Source: Arthrobacter sp. AQ5-05
GTDB lineage: Bacteria > Actinomycetota > Actinomycetes > Actinomycetales > Micrococcaceae
Reading direction: 5' to 3'
Assembly (NCBI RefSeq): GCF_003287975.1
Contig: NZ_QMKQ01000001.1
Coordinates: forward strand, 248,001-312,000
Length of the DNA stretch: 64,000 nt
A program made the translations under genes and the position numbers. Below, piece after piece: positions 19,664 to 29,514 of the stretch (its first letter is position 1; each line of letters opens with the position of its first letter). A model generated the notes under the pieces. That model searched no databases. It saw only the letters and a list, made by a program, of their open reading frames with translations, and was not told the origin of the DNA.

Positions 19664-20236
19664 ATGTCAATAGTTCGCACCTACCGCCGCGACGAAGATG
19701 GAACCCTGTACTTCCGCGAGGCCTGGTTCTCCACCTACGAGGGCGAGGAACTTGGCCAGTTCGTCGTCAACCACGGCACCGTCGGGCACATGTCCACGAC
19801 CGAGACCGCCAAGGACGTCAACGAGGCCACCGCGGTGGGGCTGCTGGATGCCTTCACCGAGCAGTGCCAGATGGACGGCTTCGCGACCATCACGGACGCC
19901 GACCAGGGCTGGGTCATCGTGCAGTACGCGCTGAAGACCGCCGAGGGCACCGACCGCGACCGCTACCTGGAAGCCACGGCCAAGGAGGCCCTGGTGGGCC
20001 ACCTGGCCTGGCGCGGGCTGGGAACCGTGGAGTCCTCCGACTTCGCGACCCGCAAGCTGAACATCAGGATCCTCTCGCCGGAGCCGAAGAAGGCCGTGTC
20101 GGCCATCAAGACCTGCCTGCGCGAAGCCAAGCTGGACTTCACCAAGCTGTCCATCGCGACCGCGCCGTTCGAGGATGTCGAGAAACTCCGCCAGGCCTAC
20201 CCGCTGCCGGCCAAGGCACCCTTCACCCTGGGCTAA
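19664..20236 (+). CDS. Conserved hypothetical protein downstream of dxs
   Basis: A 190-aa protein without a domain I can name. It begins MSIVRTYRRDEDGTLYFREAW and contains ELGQFVVNHGTVGHMSTTET and a C-terminal region KKAVSAIKTCLREAKLDFTKLSIA. Mixed alpha/beta composition, no signal peptide or membrane segment. ATG 19664 has AAGGAG upstream. It lies 13 bases after the DUF402 gene and ends at a terminator, so it is the last gene of the dxs transcript. Confidence 0.8.
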   Translation: MSIVRTYRRDEDGTLYFREAWFSTYEGEELGQFVVNHGTVGHMSTTETAKDVNEATAVGLLDAFTEQCQMDGFATITDADQGWVIVQYALKTAEGTDRDRYLEATAKEALVGHLAWRGLGTVESSDFATRKLNIRILSPEPKKAVSAIKTCLREAKLDFTKLSIATAPFEDVEKLRQAYPLPAKAPFTLG

Positions 20237-20245
20237 GTGCCCCGG

Positions 20246-20284
20246 ACAAACGCCCGGGAACGAGGAATCGTTGCCGGGCGTTGT
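20246..20284 (+). terminator. Terminator of the dxs operon
   Basis: The arms ACAAACGCCCGG and CCGGGCGTTGT (20246-20257, 20274-20284) pair around a loop of about 16 bases, ten bases after the stop. The right arm is shorter by one base. Confidence 0.7.
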
Positions 20285-20309
20285 GCTGCCCGAATGCGGT
20301 GCGCCGTGG

Positions 20310-20933
20310 CTACCATGGATCCAGATTCGTGGAGGGGTCCAGAGGACCGCGGCCGGCCAGCCAGGCCATGAACAATCGCTTTTCGGCGGGGTTGCCAAGC
20401 CTATCCGGGGCGGTTGCGAGGAGCACCTGGAGATCCCAGCCCACATATTCCTCGGGCCAGTCCAGTGGCGTGTAGCCGAGCCCGAGATCCACATGGTGCA
20501 TTTCCACTTCGCGCAGCCGGTGGGCGGGGCAGCCCGAAACGCCGTAGTGCCCTCCGCCGAGGAAATGGCCGTTGGGCCACCCGGCGTCGGAGGACCGGTC
20601 GAACACCGCTTCCAGGTGCGCCATGCTGCTGCGGAGGTCGGCAACGACCTGAACGGCAGGCCTTCCGGCCCCATCCTCGATCTCGTCAAGGCGCTGGCCT
20701 TCTCCGCTTGCGTACTTGGGAACATCCTGCCCGTCCAGGGCGCCGGCCAGGCGTCGCGCGTGCGCATCGGCGTTGCGGGCCAGATGGATCAGGACATGGC
20801 CCACGCTCCAGCCCGGCAGTTGGCTCGGTGCGCGAACCTCGGGGTCCGCCAGGTTTGCCACATTGCCCATCAACCGCGCCTGCGCCTCGCGGCACAGCCG
20901 GGAGGCGCGCTCCGGATCGTTCTCAAGGTCCAC
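20310..20933 (-). CDS. Maleylpyruvate isomerase-family (mycothiol-dependent, DinB-fold) protein
   Basis: 207-aa four-helix DinB-superfamily protein of the mycothiol-dependent maleylpyruvate isomerase type. Visible family features are LPGWSVGHVLIHLARNADAH (first metal-binding His in the second helix) and REVEMHHVDLGLGYTPLDWP (His pair in the third), which would bind a divalent metal. Members carry out mycothiol-dependent isomerisation or thiol transfer; the true substrate is unknown, and no maleylpyruvate pathway genes are nearby. The start is GTG 20933 with AGGA upstream. It is one of three DinB-fold genes within 2.4 kb. Confidence 0.82.
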   Translation of the reverse strand: MDLENDPERASRLCREAQARLMGNVANLADPEVRAPSQLPGWSVGHVLIHLARNADAHARRLAGALDGQDVPKYASGEGQRLDEIEDGAGRPAVQVVADLRSSMAHLEAVFDRSSDAGWPNGHFLGGGHYGVSGCPAHRLREVEMHHVDLGLGYTPLDWPEEYVGWDLQVLLATAPDRLGNPAEKRLFMAWLAGRGPLDPSTNLDPW

Positions 20934-21068
20934 GGCTGCACCATCCTTTCCTGTTCACTTTCACTCTTGCCCACGCGATTCTTCCACACGCGTCTCGGGC
21001 GTCGTCCACCGGGCCACCAGGTCCACGACGCTTCCGTGTCCAAGGCTGCCCGTGGCGCTGCCCGGGAC

Positions 21069-21704
21069 TCAGGAACACCGCGTCCGCAGGGTTTCGACGC
21101 CTTCCCCGGTGAGCTGCCCGCAGTAGGCGCCGCGTCCGGCCATGGCCATCACCAGCGCCAGGGTTGTGCCCGTGACGAGCGGGCCGGCACCGCTGGCGAA
21201 CGGGCCGTCGGTGGCCTCAAGCCGCAAACCGGCCGTGTTCGTCTTGCCCGGCACGGTGAAGTCCACCTTCGCGAGGAAGCGGGCGACCGCGGTGGCGGCC
21301 GCCACGTCGACGTCGTGAGCGATTCCCAGCGGATGGCGGATGTCTTGGCCGTGGATGACCACCTCGCCCACCCATGCCTCGATCGGCCCAAACGTCGAGG
21401 TGGTGCTGGTCTCGATCGCACGAAAGCGTGCCAGCGTTTCGGCGGGTGTTGCACCGCGGTGCTCGGCCAGCCGCCGGTCGTTGTGCAGGTCGAAATCGAA
21501 TCTGGCACCGAGCACGCTGGCAACCCAGCGGGCCGGGCCAACGCTTGCCGCCGCGGTCAGGTGCGCAACAACATCCTCCACGCTCCAGCGCCCGCACAGC
21601 GAGCCGGTTGCCCACCGGGCATCCTCGAGGCCGGCAAGATCCCGGGACAGGGCCGCGCGCTCGGCGTGCGCCCAGGACCAGAGCCGGTTGCGTGCGGTGT
21701 TCAT
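21069..21704 (-). CDS. Maleylpyruvate isomerase-family (mycothiol-dependent, DinB-fold) protein
   Basis: Second DinB-fold protein, 211 aa. It begins MNTARNRLWSWAHAERAAL and has CGRWSVEDVVAHLTAAASVGP and EAWVGEVVIHGQDIRHPLGI, the two His-containing metal-site segments of the mycothiol isomerase group. The C-terminal domain ends LALVMAMAGRGAYCGQLTGEG, as in this family. I chose ATG 21704 (GGAG about 11 bases upstream); the open frame extends 68 codons further without conserved sequence. It is not obviously a recent duplicate of the gene at 20310, being quite different in sequence. Confidence 0.82.
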   Translation of the reverse strand: MNTARNRLWSWAHAERAALSRDLAGLEDARWATGSLCGRWSVEDVVAHLTAAASVGPARWVASVLGARFDFDLHNDRRLAEHRGATPAETLARFRAIETSTTSTFGPIEAWVGEVVIHGQDIRHPLGIAHDVDVAAATAVARFLAKVDFTVPGKTNTAGLRLEATDGPFASGAGPLVTGTTLALVMAMAGRGAYCGQLTGEGVETLRTRCS

Positions 21705-21889
21705 GGGCAAGGTTTCTCCGAACGTAGGCAACGGGGCATGGTCGAGAAGTCTAGCAAGCCGATGCCGCTGCCGGCATCCGGGAACGCCCACGCCGGTGGT
21801 ACCGTGGGCTCGCGGCCACCCGAGTGGCCGCCGCACACCATCCCGCCCGGCGGCCCTCGCCGTGGCGAGCTGCCCCCGGGAGGACCAGC

Positions 21890-22642
21890 ATGGCAATCTT
21901 CGGCCCAAGCGATGACCTGCACGGATCGAGATTCAACGACACAGACCTGCGCGGATCCTGGTTCAATGGCTGCGACCTCTCGGATGCGACGATGCGCGGG
22001 GGCAACATGCAGGGAGCCGAGATCGATGACCCCTGGCTGCTGCGGGACGGGGGAGTCCTGCTGGTCAACGGCATTGATGTGGTGCCCTTTGTGCGTGCGG
22101 AACTGCTGCGCCGCTTCCCGGGCAGGGCAACGATGCGGGCCGCGGACCCCGAGGGATTGCGCGCCGCCTGGGCGGCGGTGGAGCAGGCCTGGGCATCCAC
22201 CATGGAGCGGGCCGCGGCGCTGCCGGCGGGGGTGGTCGACGAGTCGGTGGACGGGGAATGGTCCTTCTCCCAGACGCTGCGGCACCTGGTCATGGCCACC
22301 GACATCTGGCTGCGCCTCACCATCGAAGGCATCGAGGCCCCGTTCCATCCCCTGGGCCAGCCCAACGACGGTTTTGCGGAGTACGGCTACGACGCCTCCG
22401 TCTTCAGTCCCGGCGTTCCCGCCTACGCCGAGGTGCTCGAGGCCAGGGCCGGGCGCGTGGCGATGGTGCGCGGGTTCCTGGCCAGGCTCACCGACGGTGA
22501 TCTCGAGGACAAGCACCCCAACCCCTGGAGCCCGCACCGCGAGGAGAGCACGCGCTCCTGCCTGCACGTGATCCTGTCCGAGGAATGGGAACACCTCCGC
22601 TTTGCCGTGCGCGACCTCGACGCCCTCGCGAAACGTGTTTGA
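21890..22642 (+). CDS. Pentapeptide-repeat/DinB-fold fusion protein
   Basis: 250-aa protein with two parts. Residues 1-50 carry a short run of pentapeptide-like repeats (GSRFNDTDLRGSWFNGCDLS, then ATMRGGNMQGAEI). The rest is a DinB_2-like four-helix bundle with EWSFSQTLRHLVMATDIW and a final SEEWEHLRFAVRDLDAL, where the His residues fit the metal site. ATG 21890 has GGGAGG six bases upstream. It is divergent from the mycothiol-isomerase-like gene at 21704 and probably shares its control region. The role is unknown. Confidence 0.8.
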   Translation: MAIFGPSDDLHGSRFNDTDLRGSWFNGCDLSDATMRGGNMQGAEIDDPWLLRDGGVLLVNGIDVVPFVRAELLRRFPGRATMRAADPEGLRAAWAAVEQAWASTMERAAALPAGVVDESVDGEWSFSQTLRHLVMATDIWLRLTIEGIEAPFHPLGQPNDGFAEYGYDASVFSPGVPAYAEVLEARAGRVAMVRGFLARLTDGDLEDKHPNPWSPHREESTRSCLHVILSEEWEHLRFAVRDLDALAKRV

Positions 22643-22657
22643 CGCAGGGCACGAAAA

Positions 22658-22702
22658 ACGGGCGGCGCCCTCACCGATTCCTCGGTGAAATGCCCCGCCC
22701 GT
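22658..22702. terminator. Bidirectional terminator between the DinB-fusion gene and argG
   Basis: A two-tier hairpin: outer arms ACGGGCGG (22658-22665) and CCGCCCGT (22695-22702), and an inner stem TCACCGA/TCGGTGA. A run of five A bases flanks the outer arm, so the leftward transcript (argG) ends in U residues. Confidence 0.8.
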
Positions 22703-22737
22703 CCCGGCAGCCCAAGCGGGCCGCCGGCATGGTGCTT

Positions 22738-24249
<1,512 letters not shown>

Positions 24250-24348
24250 TCATACTTGAATTTTCCGGGGGCCGTGGTCGCGGGCCCGTGCCGGTGGCGC
24301 CCCCGCGGGCGGAACCGGATGCATAATTATTTGAAGGGATGAATCCTT

Positions 24349-25332
24349 ATGAGTACTGTGGAGTATCGCCGTTTGGGCAGTTCCGGACTGGTGGTTTCGG
24401 CCGTCGGGCTCGGCTGCAACAACCTGGGCCGCGCCGGGACCGCCACCGAGGACCAGGCCGGAACCGACGCCGTCATCAACGCCGCACTTGAGTCGGGAAT
24501 CACATTCTTCGACGTGGCCGACACCTACGGCCGGGAGCCCGGTCTCGCGGAAACCATGCTCGGGGCGGCGCTGGGCAAGCGCCGCGACGAAGTCGTGGTC
24601 GGCACCAAGTTCGGCATGGACATGGGCGGGGCCAACGGCAACGACTTCGGTGCCCGCGGCTCGCGCCGCTACATCGTCCGCGCCGTGGAGGCCTCGCTGC
24701 GCCGGCTGGGCACCGAGTACATCGACCTGTACCAATTCCACAGTCCGGACCCGCTGACCCCCATCGATGAAACGCTGGCAGCCCTCGATAACCTGGTGGC
24801 CGCCGGCAAGGTGCGCTACATCGGGCACTCGAACCGCGCCGGCTGGCAGATCGCCGAGGCCGAATTCACCGCCCGCAGCTCCGGGGGAACGCGCTTCATC
24901 TCCTCGCAGAACCACTACAACCTGCTGGATCGGCGCGCCGAGCTCGAGGTGGTCCCGGCCGCGGAGGCATACTCGCTGGGCCTGCTGCCGTACTTCCCGC
25001 TGGCCAACGGGCTGCTCACCGGCAAGTACTCCGCGGGGCGGGCCCCGGAAGGCTCCCGGCTGACCCACGCCCGGACGCACCTGATGCACACCGTGGACTT
25101 CGGGCAGCTGCGCACCTTCTCCGATTTCGCCCGCGAGCGCGGCTTCACCGAACTTGAAATCGCCTTCTCCTGGCTCGCCGCCCAACCTTCGGTCGCCAGC
25201 GTCATAGCCGGGGCCACGCTGCCCGAACAGGTCGCGCAGAACGCCGCGGCGGTCTCCTGGAAGCCGTCGGAAGAAGACCTGGCAGAACTCGACACGATCT
25301 TCCCGCGCGTCCCGAAGATCGCGCTTTTCTAG
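24349..25332 (+). CDS. Aldo/keto reductase
   Basis: NADPH-dependent oxidoreductase of the (beta/alpha)8 AKR superfamily, 327 aa. The catalytic tetrad can be placed: Asp55 and Tyr60 (FFDVADTYG), Lys87 (GTKFG) and His131 (YQFHSPD). The cofactor end SVASVIAGATLPEQVAQN is present. It resembles the YghZ/Tas group; the substrate is unknown. ATG 24349 has GAAGGG about nine bases upstream, and a CATAAT at 24322-24327 may be the -10 box. It lies 3 bases before the nucleoside hydrolase gene, so the two are co-transcribed. Confidence 0.9.
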   Translation: MSTVEYRRLGSSGLVVSAVGLGCNNLGRAGTATEDQAGTDAVINAALESGITFFDVADTYGREPGLAETMLGAALGKRRDEVVVGTKFGMDMGGANGNDFGARGSRRYIVRAVEASLRRLGTEYIDLYQFHSPDPLTPIDETLAALDNLVAAGKVRYIGHSNRAGWQIAEAEFTARSSGGTRFISSQNHYNLLDRRAELEVVPAAEAYSLGLLPYFPLANGLLTGKYSAGRAPEGSRLTHARTHLMHTVDFGQLRTFSDFARERGFTELEIAFSWLAAQPSVASVIAGATLPEQVAQNAAAVSWKPSEEDLAELDTIFPRVPKIALF

Positions 25333-25335
25333 GCC

Positions 25336-26406
25336 ATGAGCCAACCGCGCATCCGGATCCTGCTCGACAACGACACCGGGATCGACGACGCCCTGGCCCT
25401 GGCCTACCTGGCCGCCTGCGAACACGTCGAAATCGTGGCGGTCACCGCGACGCCCGGCAACGTGGAAGCCGACCAGGTCGCGGCGAACAACCGGGCGCTG
25501 CTGGCGCTGTGCGGGGCCCCGCAGGTCCCGGTGCTCATCGGGGCACGAAAACCGCTGGCCCTCCCGCTGCTGACCACCCCGGAAACCCACGGGCCGCAGG
25601 GCGTCGGGTACGCCACACTGCCCGAGCCCGGACCGGCGGACCCGGGTGCGGGGGAGCGGGACGCGGTCGATCACTGGATCGAGGCGGCCCGCGCCAACCC
25701 CGGGGAGCTGACCGCGCTGCTGAGCGCCCCGCTGACCAACTTCGCGCTCGCGCTGCGCCGCGAACCGAAGCTGCCCTGGCTGCTGGGCAGGGTCGTGATC
25801 ATGGGCGGGGCCTTCTACCACCAGGGCAACACCACCCCGACCGCCGAGTGGAACACGCACGTGGACCCGCACGCCGCCGCCGAGGTCTACGCCGCGTACA
25901 CGGCCGCCGCAGAGGCCGGGCTGGAGGCGGCCAAGCTGCCGATCGTCTGCTCGCTGGATACCACCGAGCGCTTCGAGATGCACCCCGAACTGCTCACCGA
26001 CCTGGCCGCGGCCGCCGGGTGCACCGAACCGGAGACCGTGCGCGAGGACGACCCGGAAGGCACCCGCAGCACTGCCTCGAACCCGCTGGTGCGCTACCTG
26101 TCCGACGCGTTGCGCTTCTACTTCGAGTTCCACCGCGACTACGACCAGGGCTACATCGCCCACGTGCACGACTTCTTCGCTGCCGGGATCGCCGCCGGCA
26201 CCCTCGAATACAAGAGCCGGGCAGCGAACGTGGCAGTGGAAACCGAATCCCCGCTGCTCATCGGCACCACCGTGGCGGACTTCCGCGCGCTCTGGGGCAA
26301 GCCGGCCAACGCCCACGTGGTCACCTGGAACGACCCGGCCGCAGGATTCGCCGAGCTCGTCGAGAAACTCGGTGCGCTGGCCCGGCGGGTGACACCGGTG
26401 CCCTGA
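25336..26406 (+). CDS. Nucleoside hydrolase (IunH/RihA-like)
   Basis: Cleaves the N-glycosidic bond of ribonucleosides or an analogue to free base and sugar. The calcium-binding signature ILLDNDTGIDDALAL is at the N terminus (the DxDxxxDD cluster), and the second ligand region is VVIMGGAFYHQGN with AEWNTHVDPHAA. The length of 356 aa is slightly long for the family. Downstream genes encode a complete ECF importer, so the substrate is probably an imported nucleoside or N-glycoside; which one cannot be seen. Confidence 0.9.
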   Translation: MSQPRIRILLDNDTGIDDALALAYLAACEHVEIVAVTATPGNVEADQVAANNRALLALCGAPQVPVLIGARKPLALPLLTTPETHGPQGVGYATLPEPGPADPGAGERDAVDHWIEAARANPGELTALLSAPLTNFALALRREPKLPWLLGRVVIMGGAFYHQGNTTPTAEWNTHVDPHAAAEVYAAYTAAAEAGLEAAKLPIVCSLDTTERFEMHPELLTDLAAAAGCTEPETVREDDPEGTRSTASNPLVRYLSDALRFYFEFHRDYDQGYIAHVHDFFAAGIAAGTLEYKSRAANVAVETESPLLIGTTVADFRALWGKPANAHVVTWNDPAAGFAELVEKLGALARRVTPVP

Positions 26407-26485
26407 GCTAGAATCGTTGACCGGGTCGAGGTGACATAGGCCCGCACTCCACACCCGCTTCTGCGTACCCGAGGAACACCACGCC

Positions 26486-27292
26486 ATGTCACCGAACCTG
26501 ATCCTGCCCCAGACCGCCACCGGGCACCCGCTGCGCCGCCGGATGCTGGCCGCCGCCGGGGCCCTGCTGCTTGCCGGAACCTACACCGCGCTGGTCCTCA
26601 CCCAGCCCACCGGCCTGACCGACGGGCTGGGCCAGACCGTGGCACTGGCCACCTTCGCCGCCTACCTGGCCGCCGCACTGCTGCTGCTGGCCGCAGTGCT
26701 GCCCGAACTGCCGGTGGCCACCCTCACCCTGATCCCCGTGGCGCTGGCGCTGAACATCGTGCTGGGCCAGTTCGTCGGTTCCGTGATGGTCCCGCTCTAC
26801 CTGGACTCGCTGGGCACCGTGCTGGTCGGCTTCCTGGCCGGGCGCCGGGCCGGTGCCGCCACCGGCGTGCTCGGCACGCTGATCTGGTCGCTGTTCAACC
26901 CGACGGTGCTGCCGTTTGCCGCGGGAGCCGCACTGGTCGGCTTCCTGGCCGGCACCGCCGCCCGCTTCGGCACGCTGCGCCGCCCCTACCTGGCCCCGGT
27001 GGCCGGGCTGGCCGTCGGCGTGCTGGTGGGAGTGCTCTCCGCCCCGGTCGCCGCCTTCGTCTTCGGCGGCACCTCCGGGGTCGGCACCGGCGCGCTGGTC
27101 GCCGCATTCCGTTCCATGGGCGATTCGCTGCTCTCGGCGGTGACCAAGCAGGCGCTGATCTCCGATCCCGGGGACAAGGCCATCGTCTTCCTGCTCGCCG
27201 CGCTGCTCATCTACGCGCTGCCCGGCCGGCTCAGTGCCGGCTTCGCGTTTGTGCGCCGCCACAACGTGCTCGGCTCCCACGGCTCCAAATAG
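26486..27292 (+). CDS. ECF transporter S component
   Basis: Substrate-binding membrane subunit of an energy-coupling-factor importer, 268 aa. Helices occupy most of residues 20-250. The region LALNIVLGQFVGSVMVPLYLDSLGTVLVGFLAGRRAG, between about residues 87 and 125, has the motif arrangement seen in S components of the group that carries an aspartate in an LD pair, here LYLDSLGT. The downstream EcfT and double-ATPase genes complete the transporter. The preceding gene encodes a nucleoside hydrolase, so nucleoside-like substrates are the first guess. There is no TPP or FMN element before it. Confidence 0.82.
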   Translation: MSPNLILPQTATGHPLRRRMLAAAGALLLAGTYTALVLTQPTGLTDGLGQTVALATFAAYLAAALLLLAAVLPELPVATLTLIPVALALNIVLGQFVGSVMVPLYLDSLGTVLVGFLAGRRAGAATGVLGTLIWSLFNPTVLPFAAGAALVGFLAGTAARFGTLRRPYLAPVAGLAVGVLVGVLSAPVAAFVFGGTSGVGTGALVAAFRSMGDSLLSAVTKQALISDPGDKAIVFLLAALLIYALPGRLSAGFAFVRRHNVLGSHGSK

Positions 27293-27300
27293 CAGCTCCC

Positions 27301-28059
27301 ATGCCCCGCACCTGCCAGCTGCACCCCTTCACCGTGCTCGCCCTCGCCGCAGCGGTCACCGCCACCACCACGGCGGCAGGCCGCTGGTGGCTCAGCGTCG
27401 CGGTGCTGCTGGCATGCCTGCTGCTGGCTGCCTGGGCGCGGCGTGCCCGCAGGCTTGCCGGGCTGGCTGCGGCCATCCTGGCGCCGGCCTGGGGCTCCCA
27501 GCTGCTGATCCACGGGATGGCGGACACCGCCGGCGGCCACGTGCTGGCCGCCGCGGGCCCGCTGCGGATCACCGCCGAGGGGCTGGCGACCGCCGGGGCG
27601 CTGGGCTTGCGCACCGGGGTCCTGGTGGCGGCGGGGCTGCTGTGCACGTTGCTGATCGACCGGCACGAGCTCATTGCCGCGGTGGACCTGTCACCTGCCC
27701 CGCCGCAGCTGGGCTACCTTCTCGCGGCCACGCTGTTTCTGCTGCCTGCCCTGGAGCGGCGGCAGCGGGCCATCGGCCAGGCGCAATCGCTGCGCGGGGC
27801 AACCCCTGGAGGCGGGCCGCGCGGCTGGTTCCGCCGCGTGAGGCTGCGCTCGGTGCCGCTGGTGCTCGGTGCCCTGCAGGACGCCGCGGACCGCTCCGCC
27901 CACCTGGCCGCGCGCGGCTTCCCGGCCGCGGGGCCGCACACCCGCCTGCGCGAGGTGCAGGACTCGGCCGCCCAGCGCCGGGTGCGCCGGATCGCCCTGG
28001 CCTGCACCGTGCTGGGCCCGGTCGCGGTGCTGGCACCTTCCTGGATGGGTGCCGCGTGA
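27301..28059 (+). CDS. ECF transporter T component (EcfT/CbiQ family)
   Basis: Transmembrane coupling subunit, 252 aa, with about five hydrophobic helices in residues 10-150 and 225-250. The coupling-helix motifs that touch the ATPase grooves are recognisable as AQSLRGATPG and HLAARGFPAAG (Ala-Arg-Gly types). It begins 8 bases after the S gene and overlaps the ATPase gene by 4 bases (GTGA), so the three subunits are made together. Confidence 0.85.
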   Translation: MPRTCQLHPFTVLALAAAVTATTTAAGRWWLSVAVLLACLLLAAWARRARRLAGLAAAILAPAWGSQLLIHGMADTAGGHVLAAAGPLRITAEGLATAGALGLRTGVLVAAGLLCTLLIDRHELIAAVDLSPAPPQLGYLLAATLFLLPALERRQRAIGQAQSLRGATPGGGPRGWFRRVRLRSVPLVLGALQDAADRSAHLAARGFPAAGPHTRLREVQDSAAQRRVRRIALACTVLGPVAVLAPSWMGAA

Positions 28060-29486
28060 GCGCGGGCCAGAACGCCGTGCTCGGGCTGGAACTGGCACGC
28101 TTCCGCTATGCCGGGGCCTCCCGCGACACGCTTTCCGGGATCAGCCTGTCCCTGGCGCCGGGCTCGCTGACGGTGGTCCTGGGGGACTCGGGATCGGGCA
28201 AGTCCACGCTCGGAGCCGTGCTGGCCGGGATGCTGCCGCGCCACGACGGAGACGCGCTGGACGCGACGCTTCACCTGGCCGGCCAGGAGATCCGCCACCG
28301 TCCCGGCGCAGCGGTGCGCATCGATCCGGTCGGCTGGGCACGGCAGGTCGGGCTGCTGCCCCAGGATGCGCGCCACTTCCTCTCCGGGGTGCGCGCGACC
28401 GTGGCGGAGGAATTGGCCCTGGGCCTGGAGAACGCCGGGGTTCCCCGCGCGCAGATGCGCCGGCGGATCGCCGCGCTCGCTGACCAACTGGAACTGCACG
28501 AGTTGCTTCAACGCGATCCGGCCAAGCTCTCCGGCGGGCAGGAACGCCTGGTGGCGCTGGCGGCGCTCGGGCTCGATGCGCCGGCGGTGCTGGTCCTGGA
28601 CGAACCGCTGGCCGGCCTGGACTCCCCGGCTGCGGCCCGGATCTGGGAACTGCTGGACCGGCTGCGCGGTGGCGGCACCGCGCTGGTGCTGCTCGCCCGT
28701 GCCCTGGACCGGCTGGCGGCCGGCGCCGACACGGTGCTGGCCCTGCGCGAGGGCAGCTGCCACGCGATGGACACCGCTCTGCCGACCAGTGCCGCACCCG
28801 TGGCACCTGCGGCGCGCCGGGCACCGGGGGCGGAGCTGCTTCTCGGCTTCTCCGGGGTCGGGATCGGCTACCCGGGATCAGCAGGCCCCGTCGTTCAGGG
28901 CCTTGACCTGAAGGTGCGTGCCGGTGAATGCGTGGGGCTGGCCGGGCCCAACGGAAGCGGCAAGACCACGGTGCTCAAGGCCGCCGCCGGCCTGCTGCGC
29001 CCCGGCGCCGGGCAGGTGCACGGCAGCTCGCTGGCCGCCGGCACCGTGGGCCTGCTGCTGCAAAACCCGTCCGACCAGCTCTTCGAGCGCACCGTTGCCC
29101 GCGAGGTGGCCTTCGGCCTGCCCAAGCGCGGCCCGGAGGTGGCGCGGATCCCTGCGGTGCTGGCCTCGCTGGGCCTGGACGGGCATGCCCAGGCCCACCC
29201 CTACGAGCTGCCGGCCTCGGCCCGCCGGATTGTCGCCCTGGCCACGGTGCTGGTGCGCGAGCCGGGGGTGTTGCTGCTTGACGAGCCGACCGAGGCATTG
29301 GACGCGGACGGGTTGGCAAGGCTGCACGCGGCGCTCGCGGCGGTGCTTGACCGCGGAGGGGCGGTGCTGCTGGCCACCCACGATGAGGCGTTCATGGCCG
29401 CCACCGCGCACCGGGTGCACCGTATGGGCCCGGCCGTGCCCGCTGGGACAGGACCGGTGGCCCCGGGTAGAGTGGGGGAACTTTAG
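28056..29486 (+). CDS. ECF transporter ATPase with two fused ABC domains
   Basis: 476-aa ATPase with two ABC domains on one chain, like YkoD. Domain 1: Walker A GDSGSGKST (residues 43-51), signature LSGGQ (158-162), Walker B LVLDEP (179-184); the switch-His position reads LARALDRL, so the His is missing. Domain 2: Walker A GPNGSGKTT (297-305), Walker B LLLDEPT, switch His in ATHDEA (His442), but the signature place reads LPASARR instead of LSGGQ. One composite ATP site is therefore canonical and the other lacks both signature and His. GTG 28056 overlaps the EcfT stop. Confidence 0.9.
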   Translation: MSAGQNAVLGLELARFRYAGASRDTLSGISLSLAPGSLTVVLGDSGSGKSTLGAVLAGMLPRHDGDALDATLHLAGQEIRHRPGAAVRIDPVGWARQVGLLPQDARHFLSGVRATVAEELALGLENAGVPRAQMRRRIAALADQLELHELLQRDPAKLSGGQERLVALAALGLDAPAVLVLDEPLAGLDSPAAARIWELLDRLRGGGTALVLLARALDRLAAGADTVLALREGSCHAMDTALPTSAAPVAPAARRAPGAELLLGFSGVGIGYPGSAGPVVQGLDLKVRAGECVGLAGPNGSGKTTVLKAAAGLLRPGAGQVHGSSLAAGTVGLLLQNPSDQLFERTVAREVAFGLPKRGPEVARIPAVLASLGLDGHAQAHPYELPASARRIVALATVLVREPGVLLLDEPTEALDADGLARLHAALAAVLDRGGAVLLATHDEAFMAATAHRVHRMGPAVPAGTGPVAPGRVGEL

Positions 29487-29514
29487 GCCGGGGCAGATTG
29501 GCGACGGGAGTGGA

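Noticed and set aside
26407-26485. TPP, FMN or other riboswitch before the ECF S component
   Set aside because: Only 79 bases, without the conserved TPP core or RFN parts; no class recognised.
24250-26520. A 756-residue minus-strand open frame opposite the aldo/keto reductase and nucleoside hydrolase genes
   Set aside because: Shadow of two clear plus-strand genes.
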